Assembly (NCBI RefSeq): GCF_002201475.1
Contig: NZ_CP021422.1
Span: forward strand, 3,596,001 to 3,660,000
Reading direction: 5' to 3'
Length of the DNA stretch: 64,000 bases
DNA from: Acutalibacter muris
GTDB lineage: Bacteria; Bacillota; Clostridia; Oscillospirales; Acutalibacteraceae
Positions within the stretch are counted from its first letter, which is position 1. Each line of letters begins with the position of its first letter. Shown in pieces: positions 43,965 through 52,201 of this stretch. The notes below the pieces were generated by a model. That model was not told the DNA's origin. It saw only the letters and a list, made by a program, of their open reading frames with translations, and did not search any database. The translations under genes and the position numbers were made by a program.

Positions 43965-45995
43965 GGCGATCCTTTCACTTCCCGTCTTCTCAAAAAGCCT
44001 TCGTATCTCGTCCCTTAAAAGCTTATAATCGCAACCCTCCAGTGCGCCCGAGCGGTATATCCGCCGGGCGCACTTCTGTGCCTCCCGCAAAAGCTCCATG
44101 TCCATGGATATGCCGGCTATCTTCAGCTGGGGCAGGCCGTGCTGACGCTGGCCGAAGAAGTCCCCGGGGCCCCGCAGCTTCAGGTCCGCGTCGGCTATGG
44201 TGAAGCCGTCGTTGGTGCTTTTAAAGACCTTCAGACGCTCCACGCTTTCAGGGTTCTTCGCCGCGCTTATGAGTATGCAGGCCGACTGGTACTTCCCCCG
44301 GCCGATGCGCCCCCTTAGCTGGTGCAGCTGGGACAGGCCGTAGCGCTCGGCGTTCTCTATGAGCATTATGGCGGCGTTGGGCACATCCATGCCCACCTCC
44401 ACCACAGTTGTGGCTACCAAGAGCTTTGTGTCCCCCCGGGCGAAGTCCGCCATGGCCTGCTCCTTCTCCTGGGGCTTCATCTTGCCGTGCAGCGCCGCCA
44501 CCGCCACCCCCGGAAAGGCCGCCCGGACCCTTGGAAGGTACTCCTCAAGGCTCATCATGCCGCTCTCGTCCCCCTCTATCAGCGGGCAGATAAGATAGCC
44601 CTGCCGCCCCTCCTTCAAAAACTCCCGCACGTACCCGAAGGCCCGCTCCCGTTTATCCGGGGTGATAAGGTATGTGGCTATTTCCTGCCGGCCCGGAGGC
44701 AGCTCGTCCAGCACGGACACGTCCAGGTCGCCGTAGGCCATCAGGGCCAGGGTCCTGGGTATTGGCGTGGCGCTCATGACCAGCATATGGGGGGAGGCCC
44801 CCTTCTGGGCCAGGGCCATGCGCTGCTTTACTCCGAAGCGGTGCTGCTCGTCGGTTATCACAAGGCCCAGCTTATGAAACTCCACCTTCTCGCTGATAAG
44901 GGCGTGGGTGCCTATCACAAGCTCTATGTCCCCGGAGCTTATCCCCTCCCGGACCTGCCGCTGCCGGGCCCCTGCCCCGCCGGTGAGTAAGCCGCAGCGT
45001 ATGCCGGCGGGCTCCAAAAGTCCCGAAAGGGACTTATAGTGCTGGGAGGCCAGTATCTCCGTGGGGGCCATCAGGGCCGCCTGCCGCCCCGATTTTATCA
45101 CCGGCCAGCATAAAGCCGCCGCCACGGCGGTCTTGCCGGAACCCACGTCCCCCTGGACCAGCCGGTTCATGGTGGCGGGCCCGGACATATCCTTTATGCC
45201 CTCCGCGATGGCCCGCTGCTGGGCCCCGGTGAGCTTAAAGGGCAGGAGCCTTGTGAAGTCCTCGGGAAAGTCCCCCGGGAGGGGGTGGAGATTCTCCTGT
45301 CGGTTCCCGCTCTTTATCTCCATAAGCCCCAGCTGCAAAACCAGGAATTCCTCAAATACCAGTCTGCGCCTTGCTATCTCCAGGTCCTCCTTTGTCCTTG
45401 GGAAGTGTATGTTCTCAAGGGCATAGCCCAGGTAGCAGAGCTTATACCGCTCTCTTATCTCCGGGGGAAGGGGGTCCTCCAGTGTGTCCGGCAGCAATGC
45501 CAGGGCGCTCTTTACCGCCTGGGCAACGCTCCGGGTGGCAAGCCCCTGGGTAGCCGGGTATATGGGCACTATCTCCGCGCTCCTGTCCTCTGGGGAGAAC
45601 TCCGGCGACACCATAGCGGGGGTGCGCCCGGTATAGCTTACCCTGCCCCTGAAAAGATATGTCTCCCCCTCCTTCAGCAGGCCGGGGATATACCTGTTGT
45701 TGAAGAAGGTCAGCCTCATGTCCGCCTCGCCGTCGGTGACAGTGCAGCGGTGCATAAGTTTTCCCCCCCGTATGCGCTGCTCCGTGGGCGGGGCCACGAC
45801 CTCTCCCCGCACCACGCAGACCTCGTCTGTCCCCGCATCGGAGATCGGCGTTACCCCCGACCAGTCCTGATAGTCCCTGGGGTACAGCCGCAGCAGGTCC
45901 CCCACCGTGGGCGCGCCCAGTTTTCCAAAGAGCTCCGCGCGCTTTTTCCCCACGCCCTTGAGTTTCTGTATATCCATATCAAAAAGCGGCTGCAC
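43959..45995 (-). CDS. recG: ATP-dependent DNA helicase RecG
   Basis: Branch-migration helicase that remodels stalled forks and recombination intermediates. The 678-residue product has the wedge domain, Walker A GDVGSGKTAVAAAL, the DEQHRFG box, MSATPIPRTLALMAYGDLDV and the C-terminal HQLRGRIGRGKYQSACIL. GTG at 45995, seven bases after GGGGGAG, is preferred over a start 26 codons upstream and gives the normal family length. Confidence 0.95.
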   Translation of the reverse strand: MQPLFDMDIQKLKGVGKKRAELFGKLGAPTVGDLLRLYPRDYQDWSGVTPISDAGTDEVCVVRGEVVAPPTEQRIRGGKLMHRCTVTDGEADMRLTFFNNRYIPGLLKEGETYLFRGRVSYTGRTPAMVSPEFSPEDRSAEIVPIYPATQGLATRSVAQAVKSALALLPDTLEDPLPPEIRERYKLCYLGYALENIHFPRTKEDLEIARRRLVFEEFLVLQLGLMEIKSGNRQENLHPLPGDFPEDFTRLLPFKLTGAQQRAIAEGIKDMSGPATMNRLVQGDVGSGKTAVAAALCWPVIKSGRQAALMAPTEILASQHYKSLSGLLEPAGIRCGLLTGGAGARQRQVREGISSGDIELVIGTHALISEKVEFHKLGLVITDEQHRFGVKQRMALAQKGASPHMLVMSATPIPRTLALMAYGDLDVSVLDELPPGRQEIATYLITPDKRERAFGYVREFLKEGRQGYLICPLIEGDESGMMSLEEYLPRVRAAFPGVAVAALHGKMKPQEKEQAMADFARGDTKLLVATTVVEVGMDVPNAAIMLIENAERYGLSQLHQLRGRIGRGKYQSACILISAAKNPESVERLKVFKSTNDGFTIADADLKLRGPGDFFGQRQHGLPQLKIAGISMDMELLREAQKCARRIYRSGALEGCDYKLLRDEIRRLFEKTGSERIAL

Positions 45996-46092
45996 AAGAC
46001 TTCTCCCCCAAACCGTGAAGCGGGAGAGGGCAAGAGCCTGTTTTAAAACAGACTCTCTGTCCCTCCCCCGCAAAATTTTCCGTATCTGTTGG

Positions 46093-47760
46093 TCACTCCA
46101 CCGAGATGATAAAGTAATACACCGGCTGGCCGCCGTTCACCAAAGTTATCTCCACGTCCGAGTGCACCTTCGCGGCCAGCTGCTTTTTTGCCTCCCTTGC
46201 CTGCTCCTCGGTAATGCTCTCGCCGTAGATAAGGGTGATAAACGAGGTCTGTTTGCCCGTAAGGGATCTTGCCACCCGCACACAGGTGGACACCGGGTCC
46301 TTCTCTATATAATCCAGCTTGCCGTTTTTAAGGCCCAGTATATCGCCCTTCCTGATGGCCTCGCTGCCGAACTCGGAGTCCCTGGCGGCAAAGGTCACAA
46401 GGCCGGTGTCCACCTTCCCCGCGGCCTCCATCATAGCGGTCCTGTTCTCCTCCGCCCCCGCGTCCGGGTCAAAGGCCAGCATGGCGGAAAGCCCCTGGGG
46501 GAGGGTCTTGGTGGGCAGGACTATTACCTCCCGGTCCTCCGCAAGGGGTATGGTCTGCTCTGCGGCCAGAAGTATATTCTTGTTATTAGGCAGCACAAAG
46601 ACCTTTTTGGCCGGAGTGGCCAGCACAGCGCTTAAAATGTCCTCGGTGCTGGGGTTCATGGTCTGTCCGCCGCTTACCACCACAGTACAGCCCAGCTCCA
46701 AAAACAGGCTCTTGAGCCCCTCGCCGGCGGCTACTGAGATGAAGCCCAGCTCCTCCGTGGGTTCCTGCCGCTCCAGGGCGGGCGCGGGCTCCGGCTCCGC
46801 CGGGGTCTGTGACTCGCCGAGCTTTCTGTGCTGCTCGCGCATATTGTCTATTTTCACCGACAGCAGCTGGCCAAAGCTCAGGCCCTTCTGAAGGGCGTTG
46901 CCCGGCTCCTCGGTGTGCACGTGTACCTTGATAATCTCCTCGTCGTCGGCCACCAGCACGCAGTCGCCGATGCCCTCCAGATACCTGCGAAGGGACATGG
47001 GGTCCTTCTTCACCTCCGGGTCCCGGCCTATGACGAACTCCGTGCAGTAGGTGAAGTTTATCTCGCTGTCAAACTCTGCTGCGGCCGAGCGGAAGAACTC
47101 CTCGGTCTCGAGCTTTCTCTCCTCGGCAGTCTGCCCGGAGCTTATCACCCCGCCGCCCTGGAACACGCACAGCATACCCTCGAATATGAGGCAGAGCCCC
47201 TGGCCGCCGGCGTCCACCACCCCGGCGCGCTTTAATACCGGCAGCAGCTCCGGGGTCTCCTCCAGAGCCTCCGCCGCGCCGTTACAGACCGCCTCCCAGA
47301 CGTTCACCGGCTCCGCGCCCTCGGTAAGGGCCTCCCGGCCCCTCTCGGCGGCGACCCTCGCCACGGTGAGTATGGTGCCCTCAGTGGGCCGGGTCACGGC
47401 CTTATAGGCCGCCTCCACGCCCAGGTCCAGGGCCCTCAGAATATCCTCGCAGCCTGCCGCTTCAATGTTCTCCAACCCTTTGGAGATGCCCCTGAACAGA
47501 AGGGAAAGTATAACGCCGGAGTTGCCCCTGGCTCCCCTCAGCATGGCCGCGGCGGCCTTTGCCGCCACCTCGCCGGCGGTGACCGTGTCGGACAGCTTTA
47601 AAAGCTCGTCGGCGGCCGCGCCTATAGTCATGGACATATTGGACCCGGTATCCCCGTCGGGCACGGGGAAAATGTTCAGGTCGTTCACCTGCCCCCGGTA
47701 CTTGGCAATATTATTGGAGCCTGATATTATCGCGTCCCTTAACATAGCGCCTTCAATCAT
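46093..47760 (-). CDS. fakA: DAK2 domain protein, FakA-type fatty acid kinase
   Basis: Probable ATP-binding subunit of the fatty acid kinase that phosphorylates FakB-bound fatty acids (YloV/FakA family). The 555-residue product begins with the DAK2 domain (NDLNIFPVPDGDTGSNMSMT, GARGNSGVILSLLFRGISK) and has the family C-terminal DegV-like half with ITLIYGESITEEQA. Relatives sit upstream of recG in many Firmicutes, as here. It has its own promoter at 47839-47867. No fakB gene is in the window. Confidence 0.88.
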   Translation of the reverse strand: MIEGAMLRDAIISGSNNIAKYRGQVNDLNIFPVPDGDTGSNMSMTIGAAADELLKLSDTVTAGEVAAKAAAAMLRGARGNSGVILSLLFRGISKGLENIEAAGCEDILRALDLGVEAAYKAVTRPTEGTILTVARVAAERGREALTEGAEPVNVWEAVCNGAAEALEETPELLPVLKRAGVVDAGGQGLCLIFEGMLCVFQGGGVISSGQTAEERKLETEEFFRSAAAEFDSEINFTYCTEFVIGRDPEVKKDPMSLRRYLEGIGDCVLVADDEEIIKVHVHTEEPGNALQKGLSFGQLLSVKIDNMREQHRKLGESQTPAEPEPAPALERQEPTEELGFISVAAGEGLKSLFLELGCTVVVSGGQTMNPSTEDILSAVLATPAKKVFVLPNNKNILLAAEQTIPLAEDREVIVLPTKTLPQGLSAMLAFDPDAGAEENRTAMMEAAGKVDTGLVTFAARDSEFGSEAIRKGDILGLKNGKLDYIEKDPVSTCVRVARSLTGKQTSFITLIYGESITEEQAREAKKQLAAKVHSDVEITLVNGGQPVYYFIISVE

Positions 47761-47838
47761 TTTGGCAACACATCCTTATAAGATATATACGCAACCCGCA
47801 TATTGAGCTCCCGGGGGCGCAAAAAACCATTTTAGAGT

Positions 47839-47867
47839 ATTGTAACACAGAAGTTTCAAAAATACAA
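47839..47867 (-). promoter_or_regulatory. sigma-A promoter of fakA
   Basis: On the minus strand TTGTAT (47862-47867), 17 bases and TACAAT (47839-47844) lie about 80 bases before the fakA start. It separates fakA from the upstream ymdB gene. Confidence 0.65.
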
Positions 47868-47966
47868 GGGCGCAGGGAGATTATCTCCGGTTATTGAAAA
47901 AACATCCGGGCCGTTGTCCGTCAAAAGCATATATATCAGGGAAACGGTTCGGAATATGCCCCCCGT

Positions 47967-48740
47967 CTACGTCAGGCTCAACCGCTCCACCCCGGTGCAC
48001 AGCCCCGTGGCCTCGTCGGCGGTGAATATCACACAGTCCATCCGGCACGGCCCCTTTGCCAGCTCAAAGCGGGCGGGCATCTTTGTCACGTATCGGTTGA
48101 TGATTATCTCCGGCTTCACCCCCAGCACCGAGTCGATGACCCCGGTCATGCCGGCGTCGGAGATATAGCCCGTGCCCTTTGGCAGCACGCACTGGTCGGC
48201 GGTGGGCACATGGGTATGGGTACCGAAGAGAGCCGTGGCCCGGCCGTCGGCGTAAAAGCCCAGGGCTCGCTTCTCGCCGGTGGCCTCGGCGTGAAAGTCG
48301 ATGACGCATATCTTCGGCATATCCGGGGACCGAAGAAGCTGGTCCAGCTTTTCAAAGGGGGACTCAAGGCTGTCCAGATACATGGTGCCCATAAGGTTTA
48401 CCACGCCCACCTGCACCCTGCCAAGGTCCACTATGCAGAAGCCCCTTCCCGGGGCCGCCGCCGGATAGTTGGCCGGACGAAGCAGAGTCTCCCAGGAGTC
48501 GTACATGGAAAAGCTCTCCTTGCGGCGGAAACTATGGTTGCCGGTGGTGATAACGTCCGCGCCGCTGTCCAGCAGGTGTGCGGCGGAGCTATGGGTTATG
48601 CCGTTGCCGTCCGCGGAGTTCTCGCCGTTGACTATGCACAGGTCTATAGCCTTGAGCTTCTTTAGGGCAGGCAGCCGCTGCCTTAAAAATTCGCAGCCGA
48701 TGCTGCCCACCACGTCGCCCACACAGAGTATATTTACCAT
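47967..48740 (-). CDS. ymdB: YmdB-family metallophosphoesterase
   Basis: A 257-residue metallophosphoesterase of the TIGR00282/YmdB type, a 2',3'-cyclic nucleotide phosphodiesterase in Bacillus. Metal-site motifs are NILCVGDVVGSIG, VNGENSADGNGI, TTGNHSFRRKE, DFHAEATGEK and FGTHTHVPTAD. The start at 48740 (MVNIL) follows GGAGG; an upstream ATG at 48791 is rejected. It lies 99 bases after rny, and the pair is conserved in Firmicutes. Confidence 0.93.
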   Translation of the reverse strand: MVNILCVGDVVGSIGCEFLRQRLPALKKLKAIDLCIVNGENSADGNGITHSSAAHLLDSGADVITTGNHSFRRKESFSMYDSWETLLRPANYPAAAPGRGFCIVDLGRVQVGVVNLMGTMYLDSLESPFEKLDQLLRSPDMPKICVIDFHAEATGEKRALGFYADGRATALFGTHTHVPTADQCVLPKGTGYISDAGMTGVIDSVLGVKPEIIINRYVTKMPARFELAKGPCRMDCVIFTADEATGLCTGVERLSLT

Positions 48741-48839
48741 ACTATGTCCTCCGTTTCCCTCCAAATTAAGTATATGCCTGGGCCCGCCCAATATCCCGTA
48801 TCAGAAAAGGGCGCGCCACACACAGCGCGCCCCTTCGGC

Positions 48840-50402
48840 TTATTTGGCGTAATCCACAGCCCGGCTCTCCCTTATCATGTTCACCTTGATCTGTCCGGGA
48901 TAGTCCAGGTCACCCTCTATCTTCTTGCATATCTCCCGGGCCAGAAGGGTCATCTCCTCGTCGCTGACAAGGTCCGGCTTTACAAGTATCCGCACCTCGC
49001 GCCCGGCCTGTATGGCATAGCAGCTGTCCACGCCGCCGAAGGAGGACACCAGCTCCTCCAGCTTTTCAAGCCGCTTGATATAGTTCTCCAGGTTCTCCCT
49101 GCGGGCCCCGGGGCGCGCCGCCGAGATGGCGTCCGCAGCCTGGACAATACAGGCCACGATGGTCTTGGCCTCCACGTCCCCGTGGTGGGCGGCGATGGCG
49201 TGTACAACGGCCTCGTTCTCCCGGTACTTCTTGGCCACCTCCACGCCTATCTGCACGTGAGAGCCCTCCATCTCGTGGTCCAGAGCCTTGCCTATGTCGT
49301 GCAGAAGCCCAGCGCGCTTTGCCACGGTGGGATTCAGCCCCAGCTCTGAGGCTATCATGCCCGAGAGATAGGCCACCTCCAGAGAGTGGTTCAACACGTT
49401 CTGCCCATAGCTTGTACGGAATCTGAGCCTTCCCAGCAGCTTTACCAGCTCGTGGTGCACGCCGTTGACGCCCACCTCCAGAACGGCCCGCTCGCCTGCC
49501 TGCTTTATGGCGGACTCCACCTCGCGCCTTGCCTTCTCCACGGTCTCCTCTATCCTTGTGGGATGTATGCGCCCATCGGAGATAAGCTTCTCCAGGGCGA
49601 CCCTGGCCACCTCCCGGCGGACAGGCTCAAAACTTGAGAGGGTTATGGCCTCCGGGGTGTCGTCTATGATAAGGTCAACGCCCGTAAGGGTCTCTATGGC
49701 CCGGATGTTCCGGCCCTCCCGGCCGATAATCCTGCCCTTCATCTCGTCGTTTGGCAGCGGCACAACGCTTATGGCCGCCTCGGACACGTGGTCCGCGGCG
49801 CAGCGCTGTATGGCCGTGGCGATTATCTCCCTGGCGGCGTTATCGCTGTCCTCCTTCAGCTGCTGCTCAAACTCGCGTATCTTTACCGCCTTTTCGTGCA
49901 CCAGCTCGTTCTCCAAATTATTCAGCAGGTATTCCTTGGCCTGTTCCATGGAAAAGCTGGAAATTTTCTCCAGCATATCAAACTGGCTTTTCCTTACGGC
50001 CTCGGCCTCTTTTAAGCGCTCCTCGGCCTTTTTGTTGCGCTGGTCTATCTGGTCCTCCTTGCGCTCTAAGGTCTCCAGCTTCTTCTCCAGGCTCTCCTCC
50101 TTCTGGAGGTTCCTGCGCTCCTGATGCTGTATCTCCCTGCGCCTGTCGGAGAGCTCCTTCTCGCTCTCGTTGCGAAGCTTGTGGATCTCGTCCTTGCCCT
50201 CAAGGATTATCTCCTTTTTCCTGGCCTCAGCGGTCTTGATCGCGTCGCCAACAATGCGTTTGGCCTCCTCCTCGGCCGAGCCGATGGCGGCCTCAGCCTT
50301 GGATTTCCGATAGTTGATCCCAAGGAAGAACGCCGCCGCCCCCGCGAGCGCCGCAGCAAGGACCGCGATCACGATACACAGCCATACCGATATACTGCCC
50401 AA
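48840..50402 (-). CDS. rny: ribonuclease Y
   Basis: Membrane-anchored endoribonuclease that starts mRNA decay. The 520-residue protein has an N-terminal membrane span (about 5-27), a long coiled coil (30-190), a KH domain ([20 protein letters not shown]) and an HD domain with [19 protein letters not shown]. The length matches the family. The start at 50402 has an AGGAGG site. It is preceded by a leader of about 260 bases from the promoter at 50667-50695. Confidence 0.97.
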   Translation of the reverse strand: MGSISVWLCIVIAVLAAALAGAAAFFLGINYRKSKAEAAIGSAEEEAKRIVGDAIKTAEARKKEIILEGKDEIHKLRNESEKELSDRRREIQHQERRNLQKEESLEKKLETLERKEDQIDQRNKKAEERLKEAEAVRKSQFDMLEKISSFSMEQAKEYLLNNLENELVHEKAVKIREFEQQLKEDSDNAAREIIATAIQRCAADHVSEAAISVVPLPNDEMKGRIIGREGRNIRAIETLTGVDLIIDDTPEAITLSSFEPVRREVARVALEKLISDGRIHPTRIEETVEKARREVESAIKQAGERAVLEVGVNGVHHELVKLLGRLRFRTSYGQNVLNHSLEVAYLSGMIASELGLNPTVAKRAGLLHDIGKALDHEMEGSHVQIGVEVAKKYRENEAVVHAIAAHHGDVEAKTIVACIVQAADAISAARPGARRENLENYIKRLEKLEELVSSFGGVDSCYAIQAGREVRILVKPDLVSDEEMTLLAREICKKIEGDLDYPGQIKVNMIRESRAVDYAK

Positions 50403-50666
50403 TCGGGCACCTCCTTTATTGATATAAGATTTTTTAAAAACAGGTACTAAGCCGGCAAGTATACTCCCTTTGGGAAATCAAGCTTTCCGGCCTCTCCGGG
50501 AATCCCCCGGAAAATGCTCATGGCTGCCTATTCGATTTTTATATATTTTGCCGGTCATATCAGCCCAGGCCCGCCGAAAGGCGCCCGCCCGGAGACTGTA
50601 AGGTTTAAGTAGTACGTGAATATATAAAAAAGTATATAAAAAGCACCCGAGTGCATTCCATGTATA

Positions 50667-50695
50667 ATTGTATAACTACAGCCGGGAATTGTCAA
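50667..50695 (-). promoter_or_regulatory. sigma-A promoter of rny and its long leader
   Basis: On the minus strand TTGACA (50690-50695), 17 bases and TACAAT (50667-50672) lie about 265 bases before the rny start codon. The intervening leader (50403-50660) has GC-rich hairpin potential near 50490-50515 and no gene. Long leaders upstream of RNase genes can be sites of autoregulation, but that is only a possibility here. Confidence 0.7.
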
Positions 50696-50734
50696 GAAAT
50701 TCATGAATTTTTCTTGAATAAAAATACCCGGGCC

Positions 50735-51037
50735 CTATTTCTCCCTGTTTACCGCCCTAAGTTCGGCAACTATCCTGTTCACCGCCTCTATCTGCGCATC
50801 GGTCAGCCCGTCCACATTCAGCGTCCTGCCGCCGCCTGCCCCCAGAATATAGTCAGTGCTCACCCCAAACAGCCACGCCATCTTTAAAAGAATGTCATAG
50901 GGCGGGAAGTGCACCGCGTTTTCGTAGGAACTCACCACCGACTTCGACACCCCCAGGTGCCGGGCCAGCTCTACCTGGGAGATGTTCCGCTGCCTGCGCA
51001 GCTGCTTTATCCTCTCCCCAATCTCCGGCATATACAT
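50735..51037 (-). CDS. XRE-family transcriptional regulator
   Basis: A 100-residue repressor-type protein with an N-terminal helix-turn-helix (ISQVELARHLGVSKSVVSSY, residues about 18-37) and a conserved C-terminal tail (TLNVDGLTDAQIEAVNRIVA). The start at 51037 follows AAAGGAG; a longer upstream reading would cross the operator. It is divergent from the methyltransferase gene across a strong inverted repeat that is its likely operator. A truncated relative lies at 9765-9962. Confidence 0.88.
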   Translation of the reverse strand: MYMPEIGERIKQLRRQRNISQVELARHLGVSKSVVSSYENAVHFPPYDILLKMAWLFGVSTDYILGAGGGRTLNVDGLTDAQIEAVNRIVAELRAVNREK

Positions 51038-51052
51038 TTTACCGCTCCTTTG

Positions 51053-51100
51053 TCCTGTAATAGTGGACACTCTACAGAATTCTATTCCACTATTACAGGA
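51053..51100. promoter_or_regulatory. XRE operator: perfect 15-bp inverted repeat
   Basis: TCCTGTAATAGTGGA (51053-51067) and its exact reverse complement TCCACTATTACAGGA (51086-51100) are separated by 18 bases. A third, imperfect copy of the same half (TACTGAAATAGTTGA, 51106-51120, 12 of 15 matches) overlaps the -35 box of the rightward promoter. The repeats lie just downstream of a leftward promoter candidate (TGGAAA complement at 51124-51129 and TATAAA complement at 51102-51107). Binding by the XRE product would shut both directions. Confidence 0.75.
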
Positions 51101-51116
51101 TTTTATACTGAAATAG

Positions 51117-51145
51117 TTGACTTTTTCCATCGCCTGGTGTATACT
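51117..51145 (+). promoter_or_regulatory. sigma-A promoter of the methyltransferase gene
   Basis: TTGACT (51117-51122), 17 bases and TATACT (51140-51145). The -35 box overlaps the third operator half-site. Confidence 0.75.
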
Positions 51146-51189
51146 GAACAGGAAATGATAAGGCACAAAAAATGAGGAGGCATAAAGTA

Positions 51190-51843
51190 ATGGGCAATCA
51201 AAACCTTCCAACGGGCAATTACAAGCCCACTGTGAGGGCAAGGCGCTGGGCGCGGTTCATGCTGAACTACATAGGCGAGAAGCTTCGGGGCCTGGACTTC
51301 AGCATGGTCTACGTGGGGGACCTGCAGCGCAATGTGGAGCACTACCACGGCTACAGCATGACCGACGAAAAGGAGATGCGCCGTATTTTGGGCACAGTCC
51401 CGCTGGAGCCGGCGAAAACCGGGTTCATAGACCTTGGCTGCGGCAAGGGTATGTGCCTGAAATGCGCCGCCCAGATGGGTTACAAAAAGGTGGCGGGCCT
51501 TGAACTGGACCAGGGCCTTTTGAAAATTGGCCGCAGGAACATGGAGAAGCTGGGACTTGACGCCCAGGTGATATACGGCAACGCCATGGAGTACGGCGAC
51601 TACGACGATTACGACCTGTTCTATTTCTTCAACCCCTTCGGCCCACCGGTCTTTGAAAAGGTCATCGGGTTCATGCTGGAGAGCCAGCAGCGTAGGAACC
51701 GGGACATTTGGGCGGTGTATAACCACCCGGTGTCCGGCTATCTTTTTGAGGAGGCGGGGTTCACGGCGAAGCTGGAGAGCTTCGACAACACCCGGGGCTT
51801 CAACGTGAAATACTATCTTCTGCCAAAGCGTAAAACCCCTTGA
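51190..51843 (+). CDS. class I SAM-dependent methyltransferase
   Basis: A 217-residue Rossmann methyltransferase with motif I GFIDLGCGKGMCLKCA, then GLELDQGLLKIGRRN and the acidic motif YDLFYFFNPFGPPVF (NPFGP where many have NPPY). The substrate is unknown. The start at 51190 follows GAGGAGG; the ATG at 51172 lies before that site. It is controlled by the divergent XRE regulator, judging by the shared operator. Confidence 0.85.
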   Translation: MGNQNLPTGNYKPTVRARRWARFMLNYIGEKLRGLDFSMVYVGDLQRNVEHYHGYSMTDEKEMRRILGTVPLEPAKTGFIDLGCGKGMCLKCAAQMGYKKVAGLELDQGLLKIGRRNMEKLGLDAQVIYGNAMEYGDYDDYDLFYFFNPFGPPVFEKVIGFMLESQQRRNRDIWAVYNHPVSGYLFEEAGFTAKLESFDNTRGFNVKYYLLPKRKTP

Positions 51844-51868
51844 CATTTTTCTACCGCCGCGCTATAAT
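51840..51868 (+). promoter_or_regulatory. sigma-A promoter of the thrS transcript
   Basis: TTGACA (51840-51845), 17 bases and TATAAT (51863-51868), a full consensus promoter. Its -35 box overlaps the stop codon of the methyltransferase gene. Confidence 0.88.
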
Positions 51869-51874
51869 TTAAGG

Positions 51875-52170
51875 CACAGTAAAAATGCAGTGAAGAGGAA
51901 GCCGGGGCCCTCATGCCCCCGCGCCAGAGAGCCCGCGCCAACCGCTGAGAGCGCGGGCAGCGGCGGCGGTCCCGGTACCACCTTGGAGCACCCACCGAAA
52001 GGCCGGGCGGGCGGCGCCGTTACACGCCAACTTGAGGAGACTTCGCGCAAGCGAACGTCTTGAATTCGGGTGGAACCGCGGTGCGCCTTAAATTCTTTAT
52101 ATACGAAGGCTTGCGTCGCCCCAGGCAGAGTTCGCAAAGCGAACTCTTATGCTGAGGGCGGCGTTTTTAT
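51875..52170 (+). promoter_or_regulatory. T-box leader (threonine) of thrS
   Basis: A T-box senses uncharged tRNA and controls terminator/antiterminator choice. Present are the distal stem-I CAGAGAGCCCG and GCTGAGAGC motifs, a specifier position reading ACC (51977-51979) just before ACCTTGGAGC, the T-box sequence TGGAACCGCG (52071-52080), and a terminator (CGTCGCC 52114-52120 with GGCGGCG ending 52163, then TTTTT). ACC codes for threonine, which fits the gene downstream. Confidence 0.92.
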
Positions 52171-52201
52171 TATGCCCGTCCCGGCGGAAAGGAGAAAAGC
52201 T

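Noticed and set aside
51038-51241. A longer XRE protein starting at 51241
   Set aside because: The extension crosses the operator and both promoters and enters the divergent methyltransferase gene; the AAAGGAG site precedes 51037.
52070-52201. A 44-codon N-terminal extension of thrS
   Set aside because: It lies within the T-box antiterminator and terminator, and the family N-terminus begins at 52202.
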